Below, in pieces: positions 1 to 10,407 of a stretch of DNA of 64,000 nt. Made by a program: the position numbers and the translations under genes. Origin of the DNA: Syntrophomonas palmitatica JCM 14374 (GTDB lineage Bacteria > Bacillota > Syntrophomonadia > Syntrophomonadales > Syntrophomonadaceae); the NCBI RefSeq assembly GCF_001311885.1, contig NZ_BBCE01000012.1, forward strand, positions 1 through 64,000, given 5' to 3'. Within the stretch, counting starts at the first letter, position 1, and each line of letters opens with the position of its first letter. Below the pieces are notes generated by a model. The model ran no database searches. It had not been told where the DNA came from and saw only the letters and a list, made by a program, of their open reading frames with translations.

Positions 1-149
1 GATGTTTCGCCTAAAACAAGGTTTACAGCTTTAAGAATATTACTCTTGCCTGCGTTATTTTCGCCTACAAGGACACAGTAATTACCCGGTAAAAAATCAA
101 GTTTCTTAATACTACGATAATTTTCAATATAAATCCGTGATATCTTCAT
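1..149 (-). CDS. OLD-family / RecF-like ATPase, N-terminal fragment
   Basis: The first 49 codons of a minus-strand gene that continues beyond the left window edge. The translation begins MKISRIYIENYRSIKK and has a P-loop GENNAGKS at residues 29-36. The beta-strand opening IxIENYRSI followed by GxNNxGKS is typical of OLD-family endonucleases and other RecF/SMC-like ATPases, which use ATP binding to control DNA processing and are common in phage defence. The ATG at 149-147 is the natural start. Without the C-terminus a Toprim nuclease domain cannot be checked, so another AAA_15/AAA_21 ATPase is possible. It lies on the far side of the detached rlmD tail, so it may belong to a different inserted element from the large operon. 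Confidence 0.7.
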   Translation of the reverse strand, partial: MKISRIYIENYRSIKKLDFLPGNYCVLVGENNAGKSNILKAVNLVLGET

Positions 150-179
150 TAAAGTGTCCTCTAATCTTTATATATAGTA

Positions 180-296
180 ACATCCAACCTGACCACACAA
201 CCCTGGCAACTCTTAAAAACATCTAAATCGACCACTCGGAAACCTCTGATATCTAACCTGACCACTCGCCAAGTGCCGACATCTAAATCGCTCTGT
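180..296 (+). repeat. Cluster of four ~20-bp direct repeats, IS21-end-like
   Basis: Four related words lie head to tail: ACATCCAACCTGACCACAC (180-198), ACATCTAAATCGACCACTCG (219-238), ATATCTAACCTGACCACTCG (249-268) and ACATCTAAATCGCTCTGT (279-296). Inverted copies occur at 1274-1292 and 1420-1438. Several short repeats near each end in opposite orientation are characteristic of IS21-family transposon termini. No istA or istB coding sequence is visible between them, so this would be a relic. The family assignment is inference. Confidence 0.5.
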
Positions 297-297
297 A
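262..297 (+). repeat. Island-flanking direct repeat, left copy
   Basis: CCACTCGCCAAG followed closely by CTAAATCGCTCTGTA is repeated in the same orientation at 14828-14858, with a 5-base length difference in the middle. Each copy lies roughly 105-120 bp beyond an rlmD stop codon (a detached one here, the intact gene at the right copy), so the whole block 'rlmD tail plus downstream flank' appears duplicated. Confidence 0.7.
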
Positions 298-383
298 CGG
301 GTCAAAATCATGCCATTCGACTTGTTTCCACGAAGCAATATTTTCACGATTTTGTTCATCGAATTATTTCCTTCATGCCTCAA

Positions 384-412
384 AAAGCCCAGTATTACTA
401 GGCTTTTCACAC
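384..412 (-). terminator. Intrinsic terminator after detached rlmD tail
   Basis: On the minus strand AAAAGCCTAGTA pairs with TACTGGGCTTTTT (one G-U pair), giving a hairpin ending in a T run just after the stop codon of the detached rlmD tail at 418. This looks like the original terminator of an rlmD gene left behind with its 3' end. Confidence 0.55.
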
Positions 413-417
413 ACTCA

Positions 418-480
418 TTATTTCACCCTTGACATCAATACTACCGTCTCAACGTGCGTTTCTGTGGCAATATGTCATCT
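418..480 (-). repeat. Detached rlmD 3'-end copy 1 (attachment-site remnant)
   Basis: Read on the minus strand the block encodes HVETVVLMSRVK and then TAA. This matches the C-terminus of RlmD/RumA; the intact gene at 14964 ends HVECVVLISRVE. The similarity extends about 20 bases upstream (DILPQ against DMFPQ) after a one-base deletion. The rlmD (rumA) 3' end is a known integration target for mobile elements in Firmicutes, so a detached tail in the same orientation is what element insertion or excision leaves behind. Confidence 0.75.
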
Positions 481-619
481 CGCTGAAAAACAGCATAAAC
501 CCTTCATTTATACTGGTTTGATGTCAATTCTGACTTCTCAATAATTGATTTTCGATTAGGCTATTTCAGTTTATCGCCACTTTGTCTTCTTTTAATTCGT
601 TTTATGGGAAAAGGGCGAA

Positions 620-784
620 TTAAAGCGATCGAGCCTGTTTTAATCCTAGAAGAACAAAAATTATTCCCAATATCGTAAAGGCAGAATTTTTACTTTGCCA
701 ATCCAGCAGATAACTAAGCGCATTTAAAGACAATAATGTGAAACCAATAATAAACATTGCATATCCTTGGATTTTCTTATTCAC
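620..784 (-). CDS. Small two-helix membrane protein, hypothetical
   Basis: A 54-residue protein starting at GTG 784, chosen because GGAGG lies 9 bases upstream; in-frame ATG 790 and GTG 811 are alternatives. It begins VNKKIQGYAMFIIG and has two hydrophobic segments (about residues 7-24 and 32-48) separated by a short polar loop, with a basic end. No family is recognised. It sits alone between repeats and the detached rlmD tail, so it may be cargo of an inserted element. Confidence 0.4.
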   Translation of the reverse strand: MNKKIQGYAMFIIGFTLLSLNALSYLLDWQSKNSAFTILGIIFVLLGLKQARSL

Positions 785-922
785 ATCCATTTCCCTCCAG
801 TAATCAGCCACGATAACACCTCTGTAATTATATATCTTTGTAAAATTGGGATTGTCTCCACTTAAACTTGATGTTACTGGTTTGTAGAGCTAATATGTGG
901 TACTACCAAAGGAGGTATCGCC

Positions 923-1129
923 ATGAATAGCAACAAACCGGTATTACACATATCAATTTATTACCGCGGCAGTTCCAAATCGAAAATTAAGTTGAAGAAG
1001 CAATTATCCGCATACACCAAGAGATTATTGAGTAACCCATGGAAACCCTCCGTAGATATATGCCTGGATACCTTTGATGAACAAGAAGAAAAACAAATCC
1101 TCCAGGAATTAACATTATTTCACCCTTGA
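923..1129 (+). CDS. 68-residue hypothetical protein
   Basis: The ATG is preceded by a near-perfect AAAGGAGGT six bases upstream, which is the main support. The protein is basic in its first half (GSSKSKIKLKKQL) and acidic near the end (DTFDEQEEKQ), with no membrane segment and no recognised family. Its last codons and stop fall inside the second detached rlmD tail, read on the opposite strand, so the C-terminus may have been created when the element boundary formed. It is the only plus-strand gene in the island. Confidence 0.5.
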   Translation: MNSNKPVLHISIYYRGSSKSKIKLKKQLSAYTKRLLSNPWKPSVDICLDTFDEQEEKQILQELTLFHP

Positions 1130-1154
1130 CATCAACACCACCGTTTCAACGTGG
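1115..1154 (-). repeat. Detached rlmD 3'-end copy 2 (attachment-site remnant)
   Basis: Minus-strand reading gives HVETVVLMSRVK and TAA, the same rlmD tail as at 418-480, with 33 of 36 bases apparently shared. Similarity stops at CACGTTGAA, which is where the known rumA attachment core (similar to CACGTGGAGTGCGTA, from memory) begins. Upstream of that the sequence is unrelated. This marks it as a recombination junction rather than a decayed whole gene. Confidence 0.75.
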
Positions 1155-1520
1155 AACGATAGCCTCGTTTCGATGTCTAGAGTGTATTTTTGCATTTTCT
1201 CGTATCAGGAAATACGTTAACACCGTTTTTTTGATTTTGCTCGTTCAAGGGAATATGTCCACGGGATAAGGTTGAGAGGTCAATTTGGATATTTTACATT
1301 TTATGGAATGGCTCAAACCGTTCGTATTGATGTCTTGAGTGTATTTTTACATATTTCCGTCTAAGGAAACACGTCCACTAAATCTGGCCGTTCAAGGAAA
1401 TAATTCATACAATATCCTGAGTGGTCAATTTAGATGTTTTTTATGGTATAAAATAGAACGATAGTTTCATCTTGATGTCTGGTCTGTAATTTGTTAATTT
1501 TCCATTCTCGGGAATGGGTC
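1153..1520 (+). repeat. Three degenerate tandem units of ~145-157 bp
   Basis: Three units share GATGTCT then GTGTATTTTT-like text, a TTTCC/TTTTC stretch and a GGAAA block. The GATGTC landmark falls at 1172, 1329 and 1474, so the periods are 157 and 145 bp. The first two units end in an inverted IS21-like word (1274-1292, 1420-1438). No gene is visible in 1130-1606; the whole stretch is explained by these repeats and the rlmD remnant. Confidence 0.55.
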
Positions 1521-1606
1521 GATTTAGCCATCTTATGATAAGTCGTGTAGGCAACAATTCCAGAAAATAAAGTTTAAAAACTCATAGTTTCATAGTCTGC
1601 TCCCTG

Positions 1607-4600
1607 CTAAAGCAAATACTGTTTTATCAGATTCCTAATTGCCTGGGAATCAATACTGCCGTTTTCATTATCATAGGACACAATCAGATTTTTACCCTCA
1701 ACAATGCCATGCTTCTCATAAAGAGCACGCTTTGCTTCCCAGCGACTACGGTAATTATCATCGTTCATCATACCGCAGTGTTCCCAATAGAACACTGTAC
1801 CGCTTTCCGCATCTTCAATGGTGAAGTCAGGGATTTTTATACCATCATCGCCTAGAGAGAGTTCTTTTTCATAGGCATAGTCAATTTTGCTGTCAAACAA
1901 CGCATCTGCAATGATAACTTCTGATTTTGAACGGACAAGCTCGCCACGAGCAGTCTTGTGAATAAGCCCTGCTTCATAATAATTTTTCTTATACTCTACA
2001 ATTTCAGGCTTCTCAAAGAGATTTGTAAACCTCCGTGCAACATCCGAGAATGCCATTGACGAATAATTTCGAAGATGATATGCCTCACTATTGTAGAAAA
2101 TTATAAGCCGCGTTTTTTGCCGTGTTATGGCAGTATACAGCAGTTCCTTTGAGAGCAGAGCGCTCGGCTCACTTATTACAAGTATAACCTTGTCAAATTC
2201 ACTTCCTTGTGCTTTATGAACTGTCAGCGCATAGGCGAGTTCCAAGTCAGATATTCCTTCATCACTTACACGTGAAGCCCAGTTGTAACAGTAATCAGGT
2301 TGTGAACTAAAACGCACTTGATGCGTGTTAGCCTTAGCTTTGGGTTTCTGCCAAATCCGCTCAACTATACCGACTTCGCCATTTGCAACATAATTTTGAC
2401 AGCCTTCTTTGGGGTAGCCGTCTTTGTTCTGATTACGAACGTTGATTACTTTATCCCCAAAAACAATTCCATCGGTGCCGAGCATATGTTTTGTACTTTG
2501 CTTTCTATAAGCGCTTTTTAAATTATTTCCCGTACGTACCGATGTTGGATATATCGATTAATTGTAGATGTACCAATCTTAGGGTCATTTCGATATGCTG
2601 AAAGAATTTGCCATTTTTCAATCATCTGTGGCTTGCTGCCAAAATTCATCCACTCGCCGTTTATTACGCCGCCTAATGATAAGTCAAATCCATCAATATC
2701 ATCAATATTCTTCATTTCAGTTTCCTCAGCGACCATTTCGAGAATGAGTTGTTGCAGTTCATCTGGCGTTTTCCATGGTTTAAATTTAATATTTTCACTG
2801 CAGAGGTTCGCCTGTAACTTAGAAAATATCTCACTATCCAACTCGGCATCTGAGTTCGAATACCATTCAGCGAGAATCGTATCAAACCTAGGTGAACCGT
2901 CATCATTCTGTTGCCTGCGGGTAACGGTAAGCTCACCATAGCTCTTGCCCACACGGGGGAAAACGGGTATGTTTTTCTTTAAATGGTTCACAAGATCAAC
3001 GAATGGTCGCCCTGCCCCAATCGGCGGTAATTGATTTGGGTCACCGACGAAGATAATTCGCTGTGCTTTCCTCAATGCCTGTAAAAGTGCACCAAACATG
3101 TCCTCGGTCAGCATTGAACACTCATCGATAATAACTGTATTGGGAACATCTTTTGCATCAATTTCAGATAGCCGATATCGCATCGTATTGAAGTCAAACC
3201 GTCCATTCTGAATGAGAAACTGTGCTACAGTTTTTGCTTCAAAGTTCACGCCCTGCTGCTGCATCGCTTGGCTCATTCTCACTCTGGCCTTCCCTGTCGG
3301 GGCAAGCAACAATACACCACCGTTTTGAATCTGCGGCGATTTGCACAATAATGCCAGCAACGTTGTTTTACCCGTTCCTGCACCGCCTATAAGGACAGAA
3401 AGCCGTGCTTCGGCAAGCTCTTTCAGGACAGCCGCCTTTTCCTGCCGTGCCCGTTTTTCGGAATCAGTGAGTTTAGAATCTTTAAAGGCATCGTTGACTA
3501 TTTTATCCCAATTCTCTGAAATCTGATGCCTATTCGGTGTATTTACTCGTTTGTTTACTGCTTGGCGAATCACATCGTCAAACTCCTGCATTCTGACGAG
3601 TTGATAGGCTATACCGCCGTTTTTCATTTCAATAGGTACGAATTCTGCATTAAAGAAATTTGTTAAACTGTTCATAATATCCCCGCTGACCGAACAATAT
3701 GGATCAAGCGGCAGTTCATTTATATCAACTATCAATTTGTTTTGAGGATAAACTGTATGGCCGTTATCTGTCTGACGCTCCAATATGCTCACAGCAATAG
3801 CGCGAATTCTGCGTTCATCATTTTTTGCATGGATATAGGATGGTTCAGGAAGCGGGTCTATAATCTGAATTTCCTGCGGAGGAAATACAGCCATATCCAC
3901 ATTACGGAGGGGTATTTGAAACTCTGGCTCAAGAAGCCTGGTTTTTTCATAAATAATGTAAGGGTTTTCAAGCATTTCAGCATCGGAGCAGTCAATTGCA
4001 ACCTCCCTGTAACGTTCACGTCCCTTATAATCCGTGTAATAATAACCTCTATTAAAAAGGACAAGCGCCTGTTCTAATGTTAAGGAAAAGCGCGACAAAA
4101 GCCAAAATAAAGCTTTACGCTCTCCTTTTAGACCAATAAAGGTGTTTTGCTCTGTTTTATTGATAGACTCGGCAACCTCAGTGGAAAGATATTTCTTCGG
4201 CTTGGCGATTGCCTGTTCAAGCATTGCTATAAAGCTTTCTCCTTCGGACAACGTGCTTTTAACTTCCTCCGCAATCAATATCCCATACTTGAAGCCCATG
4301 GCGTAGAGCATAATGCCCGCACCAGGGAAGGCTCCACGATCTTTCCATACCTCTGCAAGTCTGGCGTTTGCCCAGGCTATGCACTCGTCCCAATTTCCCG
4401 GTATACACTGCTTGACAATCCCCAACACCTTAATGGTCTGCAATAAAACGCTTATCACCGCGTCATAGGACAGATGTTCCGTAGCATAGGAAAATTCATC
4501 GAAGTAATCGTCCTCTGCAAATACAGTTACAGAACGCATATCAAAGTCAGGATTTTGTTCAGCATATGCCATCATTTCCCTGTAAGGCAGCAGAAACCCG

Positions 4601-5301
4601 TCCTTGCGCTCGTCGCGTATACTATGCCCAATCATTGTTTCCCAAAGTATGGAACGCAGCTTACCCTCATTGGTATGCCTGTGTTCTGGAGGCGGGGTGA
4701 TACTCTCAACGAAGCCAATGCCCATTACAACGCGCTTTGCATCCTCAATAAATGGTACTTGTTTTGCATAAAGAATAACAAGTGACTTTCGCGGCGTAAC
4801 ATTCTTATAGAATGTATCAAATATGGCACGCTGGTTCATCGCGTCTTGTACCCAGTTAGTTTGGAAACCTAAATTGGGCTCACGATTATGGTCATATGCA
4901 ATGTTATACATTTCCGACAACCGGATTATGTTATCGGCATTGTTCCCTTTATGAAGCATTGTCCACCCGAATGGGCGGGCAGGCAATGAGAACGGTGGAT
5001 ATATAAGCTCCGTTTCAAGAAAATGTCCATGCGTCTGCGGGTTGTTCTTCTTATATGGGTGAATAGTTGTTTTTTTATAGCTTATGGAGGACATAAATGC
5101 CCCTCCCTCGGAAATACAAGGAAGCTCAGCCTCGTGTCCGCTCATCGGGCATCCGGCAAGCTTGGATTCGATCTCATCGTCTCTGTTTTCAGCAATGTTT
5201 GCAAGCCGCAAACATGAGTTGTTATAACACGGCTTGTCACAGACTAAGCCGTTATAACCGTTGTCCTTCCATGGTATACGTACCGAAATGTGCTGTGCCA
5301 T
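1607..5301 (-). CDS. RecD-like superfamily 1 helicase fused to a PD-(D/E)XK-type nuclease (one frameshift)
   Basis: A ~1,231-residue protein interrupted by one frameshift at 2520-2522: adding one T to the minus-strand T run joins ...YVREII to ...STKHMLGTDG without a stop. Residues 1-600 are a large N-terminal region with five Cys (C21, C25, C30, C51, C62). The RecD-type motor follows, with Walker A GGAGTGKTT (639-647), Walker B IIDECSM (724-730) and GDPNQLPP (753-760). The downstream part carries the UvrD_C_2 motif AYALTVHKAQGSEF and TAITRQK, then a final ~130 residues with RSKSE, IPDF and YWEH spaced like a nuclease core. Its start lies 48 bp after the Res stop, making it the last gene of the operon. 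Helicase plus nuclease suggests degradation or processing of invading DNA (inference). The frameshift is probably a sequencing error. Confidence 0.8.
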
Positions 5302-5349
5302 TTTCGTCCCCCCAATGAATTCCGCACGCTTTTTGTGTGCTTTTAAAAA

Positions 5350-8300
5350 CTAAAGCGTCTCCATCACCTGAAGCAAGGTCTGGTAGCTGTCCACATCATG
5401 GTATTTCACGCCGCTCGTGGAGATCTCATTGAACAGCTTCTTGGCGCATGAAATTTTAGCTTTTTCAATTTCATCGGTACGACTCATTTGACCGAATTTT
5501 GTGGATTGCATACTTCCTTTTGTTTCAGCAATAAAGAAGATATGCTTCACCGAACCCTTCTTAAATGAAATCGCCCAGTCCGGGGAGTAATTTCCCACGG
5601 GCGTTGGAATGTAGAACCCACGAGGCCCCCTGGGCAGTTTGGCATAGACAATTACTTCGTCGGCGGTATCCAGGTCTTGGGCAAACTTTCGCTCGACGCT
5701 GTCAGCTGCCGTTCCGTCTGTGAAAACGTAATCCTGTATAGCGTGTTTGGCCTTAAACGCTTGGCATACTCGTCGGAGGCACGGCTCATATTAAAGATGT
5801 CCTGCGAGTATGGCTCCTCAGCGCTGGGTGTATAAGTAATATGCTCCACCACAACCGATGCTTTTTGACGGTTGATGATTCCTGCAACTTTGGTAATAAA
5901 CTCCTCTGGGTTTTCTCGAAACAGCCATAGTTTTTCACGTAAAATACCGCTCAGAATCGCTGTAACTGTCCGGCGCGTAAGTGTGTACCTTCGGCAATTT
6001 TGCTATAAGGTCATACTCAGCAAAGCTGCCCTGCGCACGATCAAGTTTTTTGGTTTCGGTATGCTCCACATTGAAATCTGTGCCGATCTGTTCGCCTTTG
6101 GTCAAGGTGTATGACAAGCGGACAACCCGCAGTTCGCTATTTATGGCGGCAATGGACTTTTCAATGAGTTCTGCGCTATCAAATTCTACAGTGTAAGCAT
6201 ACTTCTTGTTGATGCGTTCCCACAAATCTTTGAAGTCCTTCCAGTTTTCATTTAGCGGATTGTCCCTGACCTTGGTTTCGTGACCGTTCCCTGCCATTTG
6301 TTTGAGGATGCTCGGATCAAATATAGCTTGAACAAGCTTGTGAATATTATCTGCAAGCGGAGCCAGTTCTGTTTTTAGCGGTGCCAAGCTGCCAGCTTCG
6401 ACGGCGGCACGATAGGTATCTGTGACCACTCCGTTATCGTCAACATAATCGTTACGGACAAGGTAGTTGTACACTGCCGTTGCCTCTGATTCCGTAATCG
6501 TATGCATATTTTCGCCAACTTGAATGATCTTTCCAGTGAAATATTCAACACTTGCCTTCGTCGGACGTTCGTAAAGGTCGGACTTGATCTCACTTTGCAA
6601 ATCGGCGATGAATCCTGTATAGCTTTCACTGGCGACTACTGTCAGAACATTTACGCCGTGGACATAGCTTTCACCGCAGGTATCAATATCCTGCCGTTCG
6701 CCGTTGATGTTTACACACAGGCGCAGACCGCGGCCAACCTCCTGCCGTTTTGCCGTGGTGTTGTCAGAGTGCTTCAAGGTGCAAATTTGGAATACGTTGG
6801 GGTTGTCCCAACCCTCACGCAGCGCTGAGTGCGAGAATATGAACCTGGTTGGTTCTTCAAAAGAGAGCAAACGTTCCTTGTTTTTGAGGATAAGCTCATA
6901 GGCAGAAATATCATCCGAAAACTCGCTTCCGCGCTTGACGGTGCTGTTCACAGCTCGTCCTTTTTTGTCTATCGAAAAGTAACCGCGATGGGTTTCAGAG
7001 GTATCGATTCCTCGCAAGTAGGCTTGATACGCTGTAGGAAACAACGTCATCCGTTCATTAAGCGCAGCGGTATACTCCTCTTCAAAAATGCGCCCATATT
7101 CACCGAGGATTTCCTCCCCATCTTCGCCATAGTGTCGGTATTTAGCCACCTCGTCAATGAAAAAGAGAGACAGGCACTTTATACCTTGCTCGAACAGCTT
7201 CTCTTCTTTGTCAAAATGCGAAGATATGGTTTCGCGGATTTGGATGCGCCGGATATCATCCTCGTTGACATTGCCGCTGGCTTCACCTGCTGCCAAGCTA
7301 TCGCCGTTGGAGAATGTAACTACAGATCTTATCGGGTCTACCTCTGCAACAGAGATTCCTTTGTATTCCTCTAAGCCCTTTGATGCTGCATAAAGGCTGT
7401 CACCCACGCCTAGGATTTGAATTTCACGTTTAATCCCACTATTACGTTTTACTTCGAACTCCAAGCGGACACGTGGCGGTTTCTTGCGGTCAATAACGAT
7501 ATCCGCAAGGTACATATACCTGTTTGTACCGCTCAGGTTCTTAAGCTCAAAACCCTTGACCTCAATTTTCTTGACGAGTTTCTTTCTGAAAGCGTCAAGT
7601 GCATCAAGTACATAAACAAGGTTGTGTGAGGTCTTATGTGTAGCTGAGTAATTCAGCGAAAACAGGGGATTAAAGTTTTTCTTCAACGCATTCTGGGTTG
7701 CCGAACCGCCCATTTTCTGCGGCTCATCCAGAATAATAATTGGTCGGTTAGCCTTGATAACATCAATGGGACGACGGGAACCGAACTCGTCACGCTTGGT
7801 GTAGATAATGCGGGCGGCCTCATTGCCGCTTCGGCCCGGGGCATTCTTAGTCTCATTCATTGTCGTATTGAATGCCTGGGTGTTGATTATCATGACATTA
7901 ATACCCGAGTTCTGCGAAAACTCATCAAGCTGGTGGAGATTCGAGGAATTATATACGAAGAACCGAGCCTTAAGGCCGTACAACTCCATAAAGTGTTCCT
8001 GTGTAATCTCAAAGGTTTTTTTGACGCCCTCGCGGATGGCAATGCTCGGTACGACCACAATGAATTTGCTCCACCCATATGCCTTGTGAAGTTCAAACAT
8101 TGTTTTTATGTAGACGTAGGTTTTGCCTGTGCCGGTTTCCATTTCCACGTCAAGCGAAACAGCACCGAGCCCTTGAACAAGCTCACTGGAAAGCTTAATA
8201 TTATTTGCCATCTGAACATCACGGATATTTTTGAGAAGCTGTTCCCTGGTTAACTCCACCTCTGTATTGCGGTAAGCAGTCTCAAACTCTTCCATGGTTT

Positions 8301-8472
8301 GCTCTGTTTTATCTTCAAACATCGATTCCTGTGCTGGTCTCGGCTTGGGCTTGGTCGTGCCCACGTCGCGGCGATATTTGGATACACCGTAATTCGGCTG
8401 TCCGGCAAATACCTTGACTACACTTTCCGCAGCCTCTGTCTGGAAAGGCTGTATTTTAAACTGAAATTTCAT
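5350..8472 (-). CDS. res: Type III restriction enzyme Res subunit (two frameshifts)
   Basis: A DEAD/DEAH-type translocase with C-terminal endonuclease, about 1,040 residues. The first 845 residues read cleanly, with Walker A TGTGKT (113-118), the type III signature DEPQ (249-252) and motif VI VGRGLRLCVN. The reading then shifts at 5941-5944 (one extra T on the minus strand) and again at 5755-5757 (one missing T). Correcting both joins ...SERYLREKLWLFRENP... to ...SPDWAISF... and ...FIAETKGS, the PD...EXK nuclease motif. Res needs Mod, whose TAG stop directly abuts the ATG of res, so the two are translationally coupled. If the frameshifts were real the nuclease would be lost and the system disarmed. 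Two opposite homopolymer slips make sequencing error likelier. Confidence 0.85.
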
Positions 8473-10407
8473 CTACAGCACCCTCCTTATCGTGTTCGGG
8501 CTGTAGGTGGAGAACACTTGCTCGAAGTTCACCATTGCGCTGTCATTAATGAAACTGCTGTCACGGAACACGGCGTAGTACGGCTTTTTCTTTGCAATTT
8601 CCGTAATCAGATCAGTATCAACCCTGCCGAAGCAGGCAATCAGGTAGTTGTCGTTGACATAGAAGGTCTCGCCGTCCTGCCTGATTTTAGCCGAAAGCGG
8701 GATGCCGAGGTCTAGCATAACCTGGAAGAGCAGATCCTCCTCAGTTCGGTCAGGCTTGATGTTGTCCATGAAGCCCTCCAGGTTAAAGTTCATTTGTGCA
8801 TATTCTTCGGGTGTGTAGTAAACGTCTTTCATATTGCTGCTGTCGAGTTTGAGGACTCGGAACCCGATATCCAGGTTCTCAATGCCGGACTTGTCCTTGT
8901 TTTCTTCCTTAATCTTCTTTCCAGCACGACGGATGCGTTCTTTGCCTATTTCACAAATAGTTTTGTATCCGGCTTTGGATGCTTCGCTTCCTTCGGGGCA
9001 GACTTCTGGTAGTTGTACCATAATAAATTTACGTTTGCCGCCATCCTCCGCGTTGAGTTGCATAACCGCGTGAGCGGTAGTTGCTGAGCCAGAGAAGAAA
9101 TCGAGGATGATGCTGTCGTTCTTCGTTGCCAAATACACGCATCTTTTAAGTAGGGCGAGAGGCTTGGGGTGGTCAAAATAGGTGCTTCCAAATAGCGCCC
9201 TTATCTCACGCGTACCGTTTTCTGTACGCATTTCTGTTTCTGCCCAAATTGATTTAGCTTTTTGTGTTGTTATCCTTGCCTTTTCATATACATTCCATCT
9301 GCCATCGCTTTTCATTTTTGCCAATATCTGACTATTGTCTAGGTCGCCCAGTTTGATGTTTTCATTTGCCTTGAGCTTTCCCCAACGCCAAACACTTTCA
9401 GCACCTTGACTGTTGTATGGACGCACTTCGACCGAATATTCATCACTTTTGTCTAAACTCACAGCACAATAACCATCGGCAGTAGAAATATTCGGATTTA
9501 CGTAAAATGCATAGAACAAATTAGGACGATTTCCACTATGGAATTTAGGATTCCTGTTTCTCAATTCACGATATTCAAAACCACCTAATGAATCGCTTTG
9601 AGTAAAATTAACATCTTTGGACAATTCATTTAGTTCCAAATTAGAATTTTTCGAGTACATAAGTAAGTATTCGTTTGTTATAGCTATCTGTTTGTAATCT
9701 CGTCCACCTGGATTGACAATTGGAATTATTGTCGCTTCAAAATTGGCTTCTCCAAATACCTCATTGCAAACTTTCTTCAAATTCTCTACTTCATTGTCAT
9801 CAATGCTGATAAAAATCACGCCGTCGTCGGTTAATAAGTCTCTTGCCACACGTAAGCGAGGATAGATCATATTCAGCCAATCGGTATGAAACCGTCCGTT
9901 GCTATCAAGATTAGGCGTAAGACGATTGCCCTGCTCGTCATACTGCCCGTCGCGGCGCAAGAACTCACCTGTTTCTTCAGTAAAATCATCCTCGTAAATA
10001 AAATCTTTCCCCGTATTATACGGCGGGTCAATGTAGATCATCTTTACACGGTTCAGGTACGTCTCGCGGAGTAGTTTTAAGACGTCAAGATTGTCACCTT
10101 CTATGTAAAGATTCTCGGTGTTGTCAAAGTCAACGCTTTCCTCTCGGCATGGACGTAACGCCGCCGCAATGGGACCGTTGGCTAAAAGCACTGACTTTTT
10201 CTTGTCCGGCCAGGTAAACTGATAACGTTCTTCTTTGCTTGATACCACGTGTGTATTTATTTCCTGGACGAGTACATCCGCATCAATCGCCCGGACAACC
10301 ACCCCATTTTCATCAATTGTTTCCGTGACGGCATTGGGGAACATAGAGGCTAGGGCAGTAAATTTTTCATCAGCGAGGTTAGGGGTACACATCTTTAGTT
10401 TATCCAT
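8473..10407 (-). CDS. mod: Type III DNA methyltransferase (Mod), beta class
   Basis: A 644-residue adenine-type methyltransferase. The catalytic motif DPPYN is at residues 127-131 and the AdoMet motif DFFSGSATTAHA at 436-447. DPPY before FxGxG defines the beta class used by type III Mod subunits. The middle (about 220-400) is the variable target-recognition region, and the C-terminal third should contact Res. It would methylate one strand of a 5-6 bp site and guide Res to unmodified pairs of sites (family knowledge). The ATG overlaps the DUF4391 stop by 8 bases and its own stop abuts res, so all three are probably co-translated. The gene is intact. Confidence 0.9.
   Translation of the reverse strand: MDKLKMCTPNLADEKFTALASMFPNAVTETIDENGVVVRAIDADVLVQEINTHVVSSKEERYQFTWPDKKKSVLLANGPIAAALRPCREESVDFDNTENLYIEGDNLDVLKLLRETYLNRVKMIYIDPPYNTGKDFIYEDDFTEETGEFLRRDGQYDEQGNRLTPNLDSNGRFHTDWLNMIYPRLRVARDLLTDDGVIFISIDDNEVENLKKVCNEVFGEANFEATIIPIVNPGGRDYKQIAITNEYLLMYSKNSNLELNELSKDVNFTQSDSLGGFEYRELRNRNPKFHSGNRPNLFYAFYVNPNISTADGYCAVSLDKSDEYSVEVRPYNSQGAESVWRWGKLKANENIKLGDLDNSQILAKMKSDGRWNVYEKARITTQKAKSIWAETEMRTENGTREIRALFGSTYFDHPKPLALLKRCVYLATKNDSIILDFFSGSATTAHAVMQLNAEDGGKRKFIMVQLPEVCPEGSEASKAGYKTICEIGKERIRRAGKKIKEENKDKSGIENLDIGFRVLKLDSSNMKDVYYTPEEYAQMNFNLEGFMDNIKPDRTEEDLLFQVMLDLGIPLSAKIRQDGETFYVNDNYLIACFGRVDTDLITEIAKKKPYYAVFRDSSFINDSAMVNFEQVFSTYSPNTIRRVL

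Noticed and set aside
213-410. Minus-strand 65-codon open frame near the left end
   Set aside because: It spans the IS21-like repeats and the terminator, has no ribosome site and no protein-like composition.
3742-4077. Plus-strand open frame inside the helicase-nuclease gene
   Set aside because: It is a shadow of the real minus-strand coding frame, which carries the conserved protein.
6829-7374. 181-codon plus-strand open frame inside res
   Set aside because: Antisense to a clearly coding frame, no ribosome site and no recognisable domain.
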